Positions 9,880 to 21,949 of a DNA stretch of 64,000 nucleotides are shown here, piece after piece. Source of the stretch: Undaria pinnatifida (Eukaryota; Sar; Phaeophyceae; Laminariales; Alariaceae); NCBI GenBank assembly GCA_012845835.1, contig JABAKD010000020.1, positions 10,676,488-10,740,487 on the forward strand, in the 5' to 3' direction. Positions within the stretch are counted from its first letter, which is position 1; each line of letters begins with the position of its first letter. Position numbers and translations under genes: made by a program. The notes beneath the pieces are model-generated. The model had not been told where the DNA came from, did no database searches, and saw only the letters and a program-made list of their open reading frames with translations.

Positions 9880-11670
9880 CGGTGCAGCGCCAACGCGGGG
9901 TCACGAGTGACTAGATCAGCACCCCCCCCCAAGCTTTTGGGTTTGCTTTTGTTTGATGCCTGCTTGCGCGCTTGATGAGTTGCGCTGCGTGCTCGCTGGC
10001 TTGTTTGCTTGGTGTCGACCGAATCCGTAGTATTTCCCCCCCCTTGAAATCAACGAAAGACGGTGGTGCCACGTACGTACTCTGTTGCCGTGGCGTTGGG
10101 CGGTTTCTTTCACGACTGAAATCAGAAACTCGTCATTGTTATGTCACTGACAATGATATCATGATGATGTTGTCCCTGCTTGTGGGCGGCGCCCCTTGAC
10201 GATTAACAACGAGGAGGAACGAAGCCAAGGGAGCGTTAATTATAGAGGTGGTGCGAGGATCATCTGTCACGCCCCTCGTTGCCACCGTTTCTGCCTTACG
10301 TAGTAGCGTTACATAACCGCCCCTTACAATGTATGGTATTCACATAGTATATACATAATACTACCCGAAGAAACCCACCACAAATAAAGCACAAATGGGT
10401 GCCAAACAATATGTGTAGCAGTACCCATCCTCCTTCCCCTGTCCCGCCCACAGGGAGACGCAAGTTCCGTCGACACAACAAGCTACGCATACATTTTATG
10501 ATGTCATATGACACATCATTCACAGATGACAAAGCTGCAATATCTCACGAAGCAGACAAAAAGAAAGGACACAGCTGCCAGCACCTGGTACCAGGTGTCT
10601 AGTATCCGCGGAAGCCCTTGTTTGTGCAGATTTTGGAGCCCTGGGTCGAAAAATACGAGATCAATTTTGTTTTGAATCGTCACTGCCTGTTACTTTTCAG
10701 CTCAACTCGCACATTATTAGGAGTTTTTTGCCCTCATTGGCGGCCTTCTGGGCTAAAGTCGTGGTCAACTTTCTCCCCCTTCCCCCCCCCCCTCCCCCCC
10801 GCCCCGGCGAAACTGCTCAAACATTTCGTTTTTCATCGAATTTTGATAACTCGTACGTGCTCTCGAACTTTTGGCGACGGAAGAAAACTCAGGCCAAAAT
10901 CCACGATTAATAGCCCAAGTTCGGAGCCCAGTCAACACGTCAAAGGAAATCCCTATTCGTAGCGCGGCGATGCACCTGCATTCGCGAAGCGCAGCCTGGT
11001 GAAATTCAACCTTGCTTGTCACCCAGCCCAGTCCGACCCCAATCTTAGTCCTAAAGCCAACCATAGTAACTCCAACCCCAACCCTTGGTGCCGATCTAGG
11101 TCGACAGGGGCGATCGCGGGCTCCGTCGCATGTTTCGGTGGATAGATTGTCCGGCCGAAAGGCCAGTCATTCAGCCCATTGCGCTGAGTTAACGCGGGTG
11201 CAGCGCCGCGCTGCATGCAGAGGTCAAGAAATTGTGTACATCCCTACGGATGTATACTAAGCCATGCGCCCCCACCCAAAGTAGTGCATTTTATACTTTC
11301 AAGTATACACACTCTACCCTAATCCTACCCAGGGGAGCACACGAAAAAGAGAAAACGAACGAAGGCACACTCACTCCTAGAAAGGTCAAAACGAAGAAAA
11401 AGGAGCGCTCGCATCATAGTGATTTGTGCGAATCGAGAAAATATATGTAAACTATATATTTTTTCATTTTTTTCTTCATTTTTTCTTTGTAACCCCCTCT
11501 GGCTGGCTCTTGATCAAGAAGTTTGGGGAAGTTTTCTCTTGTGCTCCTTGTCCCACCCCGGGCTAGGTTAAGTCTAAAGCTTCTGGTTGGGTTGGGACCT
11601 GGTACCAGGTATATCGGTATACTACTAGTACTGGTATATTTAGTAGGGGTGCATGACCTTTTCTTTTTTT
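9880..11670. other. Intergenic DNA, nothing recognised
   Basis: There are short frames only. A pyrimidine/C tract at 10775-10802 creates a glycine-rich pseudo-frame on the minus strand. Two small AT-rich tracts lie at 11440-11490. No splice-supported exon and no repeat shared with the rest of the window was found. Confidence 0.4.
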
Positions 11671-11674
11671 CAAC

Positions 11675-11968
11675 ACGTCTACTTTCCAGCTTCTTCCGGA
11701 CAAGCCGTGGTCACAGGTGTCGTCGCGTCTTCCCCCCGGTTCTTGCCTTCAATTTTTATCGCGCATAGGGTTCAGCAATCCTACTGCTCGTCGATTTTTC
11801 ATCGAATGTTGCTGACTCACGTTCTCGCAGTCAATTTGTGCACAAGAAAAAGTCCCCACAAATTCATACGAGGATGCACTAGGGGGGATTCGAACTCACG
11901 ACACTGACCTATAATACCAGGCTCGAGGATAACCTGATACGCCACCGGGGCGACGGGCTTATTTTTTT
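11675..11968 (-). mobile_element. tRNA-derived SINE, copy 1
   Basis: Read on the minus strand, it starts with a tRNA-like head: CGCCCCGGTGGCGTATCAGG (A-box region), then GTGAGTTCGAATCCCC (B-box). A body follows with TTTTTCTTGTGCACAAATTG and GACGAGCAGTAGGATTGCTGAA, ending near CTGTGACCACGGCTTG and an A-rich tail. The same arrangement occurs at 11985-12278 and 53907-54215. The pieces fit the standard layout of a tRNA-derived SINE mobilised by a LINE; such a LINE is present as relics in this window. Confidence 0.85.
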
Positions 11969-11984
11969 TCTTCTTCTTTTTGCA

Positions 11985-12278
11985 CACTTTCACTTTCCAG
12001 CTTCTGGACAAGCCGTGGTCACAGGTGTCGTCCCTTCTCCTCCCCGGTTCTTGCCTTCAATTTTTATCGCGCATAGGGTTCAGCAATCCCACTGCTCGTC
12101 GATTGTTCATCGAGTGTTGCTAACTCGCGCTCTCGCGCTTTCCGCAAGTCAATTTGTCCACAAGAAAAAGTCCCAACGAATTTATACGAGTATGCACTCG
12201 GCGGGGCTCGAACTCACGAAACTGACCTATACCAGGCTCGAGGATAACCTGATACGCCACCGGGGCGTCTGGCTTATA
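11985..12278 (-). mobile_element. tRNA-derived SINE, copy 2
   Basis: A head-to-tail neighbour of the copy at 11675-11968, separated only by the A-rich tail (TTTTTTTTCTTCTTC on +). The head reads GCCCCGGTGGCGTATCAGG with GAGTTCGAGCCCCGC as B-box. Its 5' end abuts dispersed repeat A. Confidence 0.85.
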
Positions 12279-12284
12279 TGTGTG

Positions 12285-12620
12285 TGTGTGTTCTTCACAT
12301 TAAACCGTTCTTCTACTCGTCGACATCCAGCACACCCAGTGTCCGTACTGATTCTTCACCCTAGAAAGATCAGCTCTGTGGTCACAAGCTACGACACAGA
12401 GATAATGCATCGTCGTAATGCATTCGACAACGCAATGTCATGCCCTAGTACTGGGTACGACAGGCACAACATACATACGTCCGCAACAGAAAAACATTGG
12501 AAGAGAGAAATACGAAACAAACAAAAACAAAAACAAAAACAAAAAACAAAAACAAAATAAGAAAACAAATAAAAACAAAGATAAAAATAAAACAAAAAAT
12601 GAAACAAACAAAATGACATA
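12285..12620 (+). repeat. Dispersed repeat A, young copy
   Basis: Near-identical to 39463-39790 over about 330 bp: GTGTGTGTTCTTCACATTAA, CTACTCGTCGACATCCAGC, GATCAGCTCTGTGGTCACAAG, CCCTAGTACTGGGTACGAC. It ends in an A-rich AAACA-type tail, as expected of a retroposed sequence. The 181-codon frame through it is an artefact of the tail and of the SINE next to it. Confidence 0.85.
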
Positions 12621-12624
12621 TACA

Positions 12625-13720
12625 CCCTACCTAGGGCTCCATGGGGGTGCATATATATAATGTTTTGCTCTATGTATAAGGCATCATCACGGGTGTCATA
12701 TGGTTGTACTGGAGGTAGGTGGGCGGAAATATCAGTTCAATGTGAACAACACACATTATATGGATACGAATTACCTCTCTGCTCTCTGCTCTGTCTCGTG
12801 CCTCGTACTCTGTATACTTAATGCTTTGTGACCACAGAGCTCGTCTCTCTTCGTACGAGGCATCAGTGCGGACTACGGACACAAGTTGTGCTGGATGTAG
12901 ATGGGCGGAAAATTCGGTTTAATAATGCGAAGGACACACCCATCATTATCGTTGTACACATGAATACGAAGTACCGGGGTATTATTTTGTGAATCTTTTG
13001 ATCTTTCTGTTTGTGAGCCCGCGGATCCTCGGATCTTTTCCCTTGCTGGCGACTGGAAATAAAATGACACCAGCTACCAGTGCACAGCAGGTATGAGCTG
13101 AAGATAGGAATGGACAGATCCTCCAAACTTCGTCGAGGGTATCATACCATCGATGTCTATGCGCATACGCGCATGCGGGAGCGCACTCATCTCTCCCTTG
13201 CCCTGTCTATTTATTTAATGTTTGCGGAAGTTGGGTGGGAGCCACCTCGCGCCTCCTGCAAGGCAGTCTACATGGGCATAATATGTCCTATGGCCCTGTA
13301 TCCTACCAGCATAGACTAAATAACTACCAGGTACCTGATATATCATAACGAACGGTAAGAAAATGATTTATTTTCCATCTCTCATCATCATCATAACCCA
13401 TTGCCCTGCCGTCGATGCTACAGGCAGCTATCAATATGATGCGTGTATAATGATAAAATAGTAGCTACTGATGATCTAGAGGTGGTGGTGTTAGTTATCA
13501 TAATATACGTACTACCTGACGATAGTCCTTGGTAGAGCCAAGTCAGGTGAGCCTGGTGTTTTGTAGGTGTTCTGTAGGCGTTTTATAGCTTAACATCCCC
13601 CTCGGAAAGGAGTAGTAACGGTGCCCCGTCTGGTCTCAAACGGGATGCATGGCCAATGATCAAATGACTTCGAGGCAAACAACCATTGAGCTCACGAGAA
13701 AATTAATAAATAATTTCGAA
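12625..13720. other. Intergenic DNA with a small local duplication
   Basis: The words GTACTGGAGGTAGGTGGGCGGAAAT (about 12703) and GTGCTGGATGTAGATGGGCGGAAAA (about 12888) show a diverged local duplication of roughly 185 bp. Otherwise nothing recognisable. Confidence 0.4.
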
Positions 13721-13723
13721 GAT

Positions 13724-13895
13724 TGTCATCCTCACGCAAGAAAGTACGCACAAGGTGCGGACGTCCGCCTCATGAGTGGTTCCTGGCAGAGTGCAGATCA
13801 CCCTTCACGCGTAGACCTCACGGCGCTTCGCGCTTAGTGCACGCGATGTCCGCCTGATCGGTGATGACCCGACGTGCTCCGTCCTGGCATTGTAC
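13724..13895 (+). repeat. Dispersed repeat E, copy 1
   Basis: Shares AGAAAGTA.GCACAAGGTG, CACGGCGCTTCGCGCTT and CGTGCTCCGTCC.GGCAT with 63200-63365, and its middle part with the minus strand of 18480-18600. Non-coding in all three copies. Confidence 0.75.
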
Positions 13896-13982
13896 GCATG
13901 CGAAGGTTATTTTGGTAAGACTATACGGCTAACGATGCATTAATTGAGTACACTCCTCGTCCCCCCCCCCCGATGATCTTGC

Positions 13983-14325
13983 ACCTGGCGTGGCGTTCTC
14001 CCCCCCTCTGTGGGACGTGCCAGGTGACGGATCTCCGTACAATGGGGTCGGCCGTGTGCGCCTATGCCTATTGTGACTTTTATGCCTACCCAAACTTCGA
14101 TCCAATCCATGTGTGCGGACCCAGGACCCAGAGAGACAATAATACTCGTATGTACCTGGCGTGGCGTTCTCCCCCCCTCTGTGGGACGTGCCAGGTGACG
14201 GATCTCCGTACAATGGGGTCGGCCGTGTGCGCCTATGCCTATTGTGACTTTTATGCCTACCCAAACTTCGATCCAATCCATGCGTGCGGACCCAGGACCC
14301 AGAGAGACAATAATACTCGTAGAGC
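13983..14325. repeat. Tandem duplication, period 171 bp
   Basis: Two almost identical units start at about 13983 and 14154 with ACCTGGCGTGGCGTTCTCC. Because 171 is divisible by three, the duplication keeps open frames on both strands, but no domain is recognised. The near-identity points to a recent duplication. Confidence 0.9.
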
Positions 14326-14344
14326 CCCCCTCTTACAGTAGTGG

Positions 14345-15525
14345 GGGGCTCCCAGTATATCACATTGGACAACGTCTTAGTTCCGCTATTCCATTAGCTA
14401 CACGTGCTCTCCATCCTTAGGAAAGTAGCCTAGTCTTCTAATCCACGACGACACTTTCTCTGTCTCTATATCCTCTGCCACTCCTTGCTCGCTTTCGGTG
14501 TTATCCCGAGTAGACCTTCGCTGTCGAAAGCTTGGCCGACGATTCCCCTTCATTTTGTACCGGCTTCAATCCTTCAAGATATCTCTCAAGATATCTACGT
14601 ACCGCTTGGTGCTCTTTCTCTTTGGTCATGTGGTCGGCCATTGGCTAGGTGTTTGTTTCATGAGTGCAGTAGATCGGACTTTATTGTCATGGGTCACCCA
14701 CCCCTCCCCTGCCTTCGCGGCATGGCATGTGCACCTAGTGCAGTGTCGGGGATTTTAGCATGACGTCCGGGCACAATTCCAACGCTCAATGGAAATCGGT
14801 AATATTTTCCGGGTACATATCTCACCACGAGACCAAACCTTCTATTGATAGCTGCTTGATCTGTTGTCCGTCGCTTGGACTTAGAGGCTTAACTTCATCT
14901 TGAAGTTGGAGAGGTAGGTAGATTTATTTATCTCAAAACCAATTGCCGTCATTGGCTCCGCCTTGACTGTTAATTATGCAGCCAGTCTCTGCGTCTTGGC
15001 CTCGAATGGCAATGTTCCCTGAGGTGTTGCTTCTGGGAGCTTAGCTACGTCAACGTCCCGACCGTTAACCTATAATCATGTTCCATGAATGTTGCTCCGG
15101 GTACTTTATTTCGCCGCATTTTTTTTTTTTTCGTACTAAAATTACTCGTACGTACTACGTGTACCAGCTTTTGGATATGACTAACCAGCAAGCTGCTTTG
15201 AGACACCTCCATACTCGATGACACCTGCGGGAATTAATTTCCCGATCGATAAAAATGACGAGAACGACATGATGGTTACTGACAAGTAGCATCTCTAATA
15301 CTGTACCTTCATGTGAATTGAAGATGTCGGGGCGACCTTGCCGCATCTATGTGTGTTCATGTAGTGCGGTCCGCCGTCATGCCCGGTTTTGATCTAGTCT
15401 ATATTTTATGCTTTCTATACCTTCGGTAGGTTGCTAATAATTATAGAAGAAAATATTTACCAGGTATCTGTACGAACTATGTGTTTGTTTTACTTTTTAG
15501 TCTCAATCTGTTTTTTGCTTTGGTA
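14345..15525. other. Intergenic DNA, possible decayed retroelement
   Basis: No open frame with a recognised domain. Minus-strand translation between about 14500 and 15060 gives interrupted protein-like stretches with several stops. This could be an old retroelement relic, but no diagnostic motif was found. Confidence 0.3.
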
Positions 15526-15529
15526 TGAT

Positions 15530-16835
15530 ATAACATGGTAAGTGAGGGGAGGGCGGGGTTTTTATAGGGGGGCCTGGGGGGCGAAAAGGAGGGGCGCGCG
15601 CGCAGGGGGGGGGGGAGGGTTCCAATAGTTTTTGGTCGCATAAATGTATAGGAGCTTACTGTACGCGTGGTGCAACGTCTAGGCGATGGTGGGGGTGGCG
15701 AGGAAGGATGGGGCGGGGGGGAGGTTAGCTTGAACTTGAACACCATATAATATTGAATTGTACCTGATATAAAACCCTCTTTTCCGACCACCTGCACGAT
15801 CGCCTAGACCTAGCACCACGCGTATAACAAGCTGCTACATATCTTTGATCTCACAGCCGAAGTGTATTTGAATATTATTTGTGACCTAAACCTCCTAAAA
15901 AATCTCCCCCCGCCCCCCCCCCCCTCTTGCTCTCCCTTACTCAAACGACCCACCAAATATCGAAATCCGCCACATTAATAAACACTTCACGCACAGGATA
16001 TCACTTCATTATCTTTCGAGAGCCATCCATGCCGCTGTGTCCCCCCCCCCCCCCCCGCCTCGAACGCCCCCTTCTTCCCCATCACCCGCACCATCGCCTA
16101 GACCTAGCACCACACGTATAACAAACCCCTCACCTAAAGCCCTTCCTCCCCCCCCGCCCCCACACCCCCCACCTCCCCCCCAACCCATCCCAACCCCACC
16201 CCCTCGAACACTCCACCCTCTCTTTACTCACTGATTGTACGACTTACACCAGGATATACATGATAAACTGATGTATTATTTAAAACCGTCACATTTATCC
16301 CCTCAAAATAATGTATAGTTTCCAGGCACATATTGAGCTGCCCCCCCCGCCCCAACCCCCCCCCCCCGCCCCAAATAATATACTGGTGCCAAAACCGTCA
16401 GATTTACCCCCTCGAAAGGATTTATAGCTTACATGCACAAATTGCCCCCTCCCCCCCCCCCCCCCCCCCCCTCCAAACCCGCTCGCTTTTGATCAAAACC
16501 AGACCCCCACGTCCTTCAAAACTCCGCCCCACCCCCCTCACCGGTTATTCGACTTACAAGATTCACTTGATAAAAGGATACATTTCCCTTCACAGCTGTC
16601 AGATTTTGTCCCCCTCAGAAACGGGTTTTATAGTTTCCGCGCACAGACTGACTAAAATCATCCTGTTGACCCTGATAGCTACACTGTAGTTGTAAGGGGA
16701 GTCGCCGACCTATATCCTTAATGAGGACACACAACTCGTAATGCGCGCGATCGGAGTATCACACATAGCTTGCAAAGATGAGTTTCGACGAAATCTTCGA
16801 TCTCACAGCTGGAGTGTATTTTCATTTTTTATAAA
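15530..16835 (+). repeat. Poly-G/poly-C repeat family C, copies in opposite orientations
   Basis: The part at 15540-15740 is G-rich on +. The part at 15840-16835 is C-rich on + and ends with GCTTGCAAAGATGAGTTTCG and CGATCTCACAGCTGGAGTG, the inverted form of the start of copies 7205 and 18890. Internal words CCGTCA.ATTTA.CCCCTC and GGTTATTCGACTTACAAGAT match the reverse complement of those copies. The proline-rich frames here come from C runs and are not genes. Confidence 0.85.
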
Positions 16836-16839
16836 ATAT

Positions 16840-18475
16840 GTGGGTGTGCTTTTCACATTGAAGTGGCCTTTCCACCCATATACATGCAGCAAAATCAGTG
16901 CCAGCGCCGACCGATACCTCCCCCCGAGAGACGAGCTCTGTCATTACATGCTACTACTGCTGTAGATATATACTGGTGGACACGTATGATGCATTAGTAC
17001 CAGGGTTTTACTTAGGCCTCCGGCCCGTGGTGCGCGAACCGCACCACGGGCCGGAGGCCTTGTTGCGGCCCCGCACCAAGAGCTGAAGGCTGGGTGCGGC
17101 CCCGGCCAGGGCCCCCCCGAGAGGGCCCCAGGACGGCGAAACGGACCCCCCAAAAAATCGCCTTCCGTGTAATTATCTAAAAAAAACGAAACGCCTACTA
17201 CAGCGAAAACGGACTCAAAAGACAGAAACGCCTACGGCAAGGAGGCGTCCGCACATTTTTTTTAATCTCCGGCGAACAAAGTGCGGCATTAAAAAACGGA
17301 GGTGCGGCAAGCCGCACATTGGCTCCGGCACATGGTGCGCTAAGCGAAATTATCGCAAAAAATGTTGCGCCAGCGCACCGTCGCACGCCCTAACCCTGTG
17401 ATAAGTACTGCATGGCACGAGAATAAATAAGTGATAATTAAATACATATCATACGAGCGAAAAAAAATCCAAGTGACGACGGCGCCAAAATGCAAAATAC
17501 ATGGGGCGTCGTTTCCCGTTTCCAGCGTCGCGTGCCCGATTCTCCATGTCCCGTCCTATGATACGATTGGAATTCCCCCAAAAAGAACAAACTGAGGGAT
17601 GGGTACACCACTTCATGTTTAGTCAAGCCCATTTGGGACCGATGTCTAGATAGAGCAATTATGTCAGGAGACGGGTCAGTCAACATGTCAAGGGAAAACG
17701 TACAGCGGTCAAGGGTGTAAAACCGATCGTTCCACACTAAAACGTAGTAGTTTGGCGTCAGTCAAGGTAAATTATCGGAAAATTTCCGTCGGTCGTTGCC
17801 CTCCTCGGTCATGGTGTCCAACCGGCGACCTGAAATGTGGAATGCGATTCTACCATCCTACCAACAAGAAGGGCGTTAAATAGGAAGGGCGTGCAATACT
17901 AGCGCTATTACTAACTGTGGCTATCAAGTTATAGTTAGTATCACCCATGATATATATGCGCGTGTCGTACGTAGTGATCCTTGCTTTGCAGTCCGCGTAT
18001 ACATCTTTCCCCGCTCGGCAGCACGGATCAGCACGGATGGGCCTCTTCGTGCAGCCGATGTTTGTTTTGTGGTGGTAATAGTCGCCGTTTTTGTCCACCG
18101 TTTTTCCCTCCCGAGTCTAAGATCAACCAATCTACGCCCCTTGTATGTAATTTTTTACCGAAGGTGGTGGCGTCTTGATTAACGAGTGCCACGATGATGG
18201 TGTTACTGCGCATTTTGCTTTGTTTCCTTCTATATTTTTCCTTCTTCTGTTCTCCGCTTACCTCGTATCTCATAGTTTCGTTTTTTTTTTTCTTCTGTGC
18301 CGGGAGGCAGATTTGGGAAGACACCAATCAATGTAACCCCGGCTTGTCCCAGAAGTTCGATAAGGCAGGGTGAAATCCCCATGAATTGAGCTGGAAACTA
18401 TCGGAGGGGCAGGCGGGGGCTAGTTCATTTCATGCATTGCCGTATTCGTACAATATGACCGTTGACCCTCGCATC
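16840..18475. other. Intergenic DNA around a perfect GC-rich hairpin
   Basis: Besides the hairpin at 17014-17060, the segment contains a GC-rich patch (17060-17150) and AT-rich remnants with no known motif. A minus-strand frame of 99 codons (18028-18327) has a protein-like composition but no recognisable domain or splice evidence. Confidence 0.35.
17014..17060. repeat. Perfect 21-bp hairpin, 5-nt loop
   Basis: Left arm 17014-17034 (AGGCCTCCGGCCCGTGGTGCG) pairs perfectly with 17040-17060 around the loop CGAAC. GC content is very high. No T tract follows on either strand, so it is not a simple terminator. It may be the end of a foldback element or a palindromic insertion footprint. Confidence 0.9.
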
Positions 18476-18479
18476 CCTT

Positions 18480-18640
18480 CAATCTCGGGACGGACCATTG
18501 ATTGTCGGGTTTTGACCGACCATGGCAGATATCGCATGCACCAAGCACAGGGCGCTGTGAGGTGTTCGGCGAGTCGCATGAAGGGTGATGGGGGGGGGGC
18601 GGGGGCATTCCTTCACTCTTGTTTGGTTGTTTTTGGGTGT
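18480..18640 (-). repeat. Dispersed repeat E, inverted diverged copy
   Basis: Reverse complement shares CCCTTCATGCGACTCGCCGA and TGCTTGGTGCA.G.GAT.TCTGCC with the copy at 63240-63330. Diverged from the 13724 copy. Confidence 0.6.
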
Positions 18641-18889
18641 GCTCCTTCGTGCCCAGGGCGTTTGGCATTTAACCCGATGATTGTTTGGCCTTCTGTTGTG
18701 CAGCTTGTGACCACAGGTGGCATAGGAAAATGAAGCCATACAATACATTTCTGCGATCATCGTAGGGAAAATAAAAAATTAGTAGGTCGGACATACGGAC
18801 CCTGGGTCTGCTGGATATTATATTGTGATATACTCCGGAGTATTGATGAGTAGGAAGATACCATGGTGTATACTGTATCTAGCAGTGAT

Positions 18890-20145
18890 ATTATAAAAAT
18901 AAAAATACACTCCGGCTGTGAGATCGAATATTTTGTCGAAACTAATCTTTGCAAGCTGTGTGATACTCCGATCGCGCGTATTACCGGTTGTGTGTCCTCA
19001 TTAAGGATATAGGTCGGCGACTCCCCTAGGAACTACAGTGTAGCTATCAGGGTCAACAGGGTGATGTTCGTCAGGTTTGTGCGCGGAAACTATAAAACCC
19101 GTTTTTGAGGGGAACAAAATCTGACAGCTGTGTGTGGAAGGAAATGCATCAGTTTGTCAAGTGTATCCTGTGAGTCGTATAACTGGGAGGGGAGGGCGGA
19201 GTTTTTAAGGGCGTGGGGACCAGGGGTTGAACAAGAGGGAGCGGGGGGGGGGGGGGGATGGGCGGGGCAACTAAATCTGTGCGCGGAAACTATAAATCCT
19301 TTAAGGGGATAAATCTGACGGTTTTGAAAGGAATGCACCAGTTTATTATGTATATCCTGTAAGTCGTACAACCAGTGAGGAGAGGGCGGGGTGTTCGAAG
19401 GGGTGGGGGGGGGGGGTTAACAGCTTTAGGTTGCATAGATGTAGGGGTTTGCTATACGCGTGGTGCTAGGTCTAGGCGATGGTGCGGGTGGTGGGGGAAG
19501 CAGGGGGCGTTGGGGGGGGGGGGGGGGGGTGAATTGGAGCCGCGGCATGGATGGCTCTAGAAAGATAACGAGGTGATTTCGATGCTAGGTGGGGCGTTTG
19601 AGCAAGAGGGAGCGGGGGAAAAAAAAAAGGGATGGGGGGGGGATTGGGGGTTGTTCGGGGGGGGAGGGTTTTTAACAGGTTTAGGTCGCATATATATAGG
19701 GGCTTGCGCTATACGCGTGGTGCCAGGCCTAGGCGGTCGTGCGGGTGATGGGGAAGGAGGGTCTGTTGGTGGGGGGCGTGAATTAAAGCTACGTCATGGA
19801 TGGCTAGAAAGATAATGACGTGATGTCAATGGCGTAGACGTGTTTATTACTCTGGCCGATTTCGATTTTAGGTGGGTCGTTTGAACAAGAGGGAGCGGGA
19901 AAAAAAATGGAAAAAAAGAAGAAAAAAAAAGGGAAGCGGGGGGGGGGGGGGGGTGGGGGGGCGGAAATGAGTTGGAGCTACGGCATGGATGGCTAGAAGT
20001 ATGATGAGGTGATATCAGCTGGCTGGTAGTGTTTACTACTATTTATGGCAGATTTTGATTTTAGGTGGGGTGGGAGGCGGGCGGGACACTTTAATATGTG
20101 CGCGGAAACTATAAATCCTTGAAGGGGACAAATCTGACGGTTGTA
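18890..20145 (-). repeat. Poly-G repeat family C, long copy with internal subrepeats
   Basis: Starts with AATACACTCCGGCTGTGAGAT and CTTTGCAAGCTGTGTGATAC. At least four internal subunits carry GTGCGCGGAAACTATAAA and AAATCTGACGG. G runs occur at about 19242-19256, 19515-19530 and 19940-19958. A second subunit type, with GCATGGATGGCTAGAA and CTATACGCGTGGTGC.AGG, is repeated three times between 19430 and 20010. Confidence 0.85.
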
Positions 20146-20149
20146 TTAA

Positions 20150-20900
20150 TAGCAAGAAGACATCCCTTTATATCACCTGCCTGGTATTGTTTGTTATTCT
20201 AGCAGATTTGATGTTATTATACAGTGTATAGCTCCATAATATGTTATTGTACATGATGGATCGCAAGAAAGAATATTTCAATCGAAAGGTACAACCAACC
20301 GTTTAATTTCCATGATTTTACCGTGCCGGTGTGGGGCTCTGACATCGCTAATTTTAAGAAAGATAAATATTGCAAAATACAACAGGCGAGGTGATGTGGT
20401 CATGCAATGTCACCACCATTGAGCACGAGGGGGATAAGTGCAAATCGTCAGTGTTACGAAAGTAACGCTTGGTGTACCCGCGCTCACTTACGTTACTTCG
20501 ATGGTCATACTTCGTTTGGCATAAGTTGAGAGGCGACCGTGCAGACGGTAAGTACGAAATACCTTACGTAGTGTGGCCTACCGCAATTTTAGCATACGCC
20601 TGTACTTCCTTTTCCCATCACTATTAGCTCATGTACAAAATATGAAGCATGAGATATAAAGTGATAGGTGTCGTATGATATTTGGTAGAAGTACTATAAT
20701 AACGGTTTTTTGTGTTTTACTTACGGTGAAAGATGTTTCTACAATACACGCACATTTCATACTTTTTCACCACGTATTACGTTATCTATCATTTGCGAGG
20801 ACGTATATGTCGAGCGTACCAACCACATGCGCAAACGCTACTTCTTTTTGTACATCCTGTCTACGTATGATCTTTTCACTTTTCTTTCTCCTTCAACCTC
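20150..20900. other. AT-rich intergenic DNA, nothing recognised
   Basis: Open frames at 20675-21417 run into the SINE relic that follows and share no motif with known proteins. Nothing else stands out. Confidence 0.35.
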
Positions 20901-21200
20901 CCTTGACACGACACGTAGCTCGGATTTCGGGGCCATTAACCACGGGCTTTTTTCCCTCTACACTACGGCGGTGCGCGCCTTCTTTTTTATCGCGAAAAGG
21001 GCACGTCGCTCTCTTCCCTCGTCGACTCGCATCGAATTGGGCAATGATGCTGATATGCGCTCTAGGCAGTTGATGCGCTTGATTTGCCATTTTAGCAAAA
21101 AAAATCAAGAGCCAAACAAACCCGCGTGGGAATTGACCTCCAGACCCCTGGTATACAAGTTGTTGAGGAGGAGGGAGCTCGGGTTCGGTATGCTTGAGAT
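20900..21200 (-). mobile_element. Decayed tRNA-derived SINE
   Basis: Contains TTCCCTCGTCGACTCGC.TCGAA followed by GCGCTCTAGGCAGTTGATG, matching the SINE body at 43110-43190. A B-box remnant reads GGAGGTCAATTCCCACG on the minus strand. Heavily diverged, and the long plus-strand frame through it is not taken as a gene. Confidence 0.5.
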
Positions 21201-21949
21201 CGTAGGCGAGTGCCGTAACGTATGCCAACAAGCATTGATGCGTAACGCCCTTACTTGTACCGCGACGACTGGGACAGAATACCACCAACAACAGATAAAA
21301 GAGCCGAATGGACGCATGAGGCGTCATCAATACGCTCACTGCCTGAATGGTTCTTCAATCCGAGAATACGCAGCACGAGGTTCAATGCCTATCACCCGTA
21401 AACGTCGAGGACATTAAGGATCCCTAGAACCGGCTGAGGGTAACATCTTGGTGAGGTCGGGTTGTTGACTGCTCATGATAGTTCGGGTTAGGAAGCGCTT
21501 CCGATCGTGGGGATCAAGGCTAACTCTAACCCTGACCTCAACCCGGATCCGAAACCGGTCAGAAACGGGCGAGAAACGCGGATGGGCCGTTTATAAACCT
21601 TGTCATGAAGCAGAAGGAAAACTAGGGAACCCCGCCAAAAATGAAGCCTAATAATACTGCTGTGTTTCTGCTATCGCGACGCCACCCTCCTTCCTACAGA
21701 CCACTGCCGGTACGTTTTGTACGTATTGTACGTGCTCATGATATCGTGTCCCTCGAATGCGGCAGTTCATTTAGCATTTCACCCTCACACCGTTATTACA
21801 CTCTATTAATAGTGTGATTGCAGTAGATTTTTTTTTTTTCTGGTTTTTCTCTCTGCCTCGCTCGCTAGGCTTGACTTCTTGCCATAATATCCTCTCCTCC
21901 TCTTCCCGGCAGCTGCTTATTCCCCAAGCCATCCGTCCTTGGAACTTTT

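Noticed and set aside
11017-11096. Telomere-like CCCTAA/CCAACC words
   Set aside because: There are only scattered, irregular words with no tandem CCCTAA array, so this is not a telomere.
12015-12560. 181-codon plus-strand frame
   Set aside because: It crosses a SINE (antisense), a repeat boundary and an A-rich tail.
13929-14372. 147-codon minus-strand frame with an internal repeat
   Set aside because: The length comes from the 171-bp tandem duplication. Both strands are open through it and no motif is present.
16037-16234. Proline-rich protein on +
   Set aside because: Translation of C runs in the poly-G repeat family; other copies do not keep the frame.
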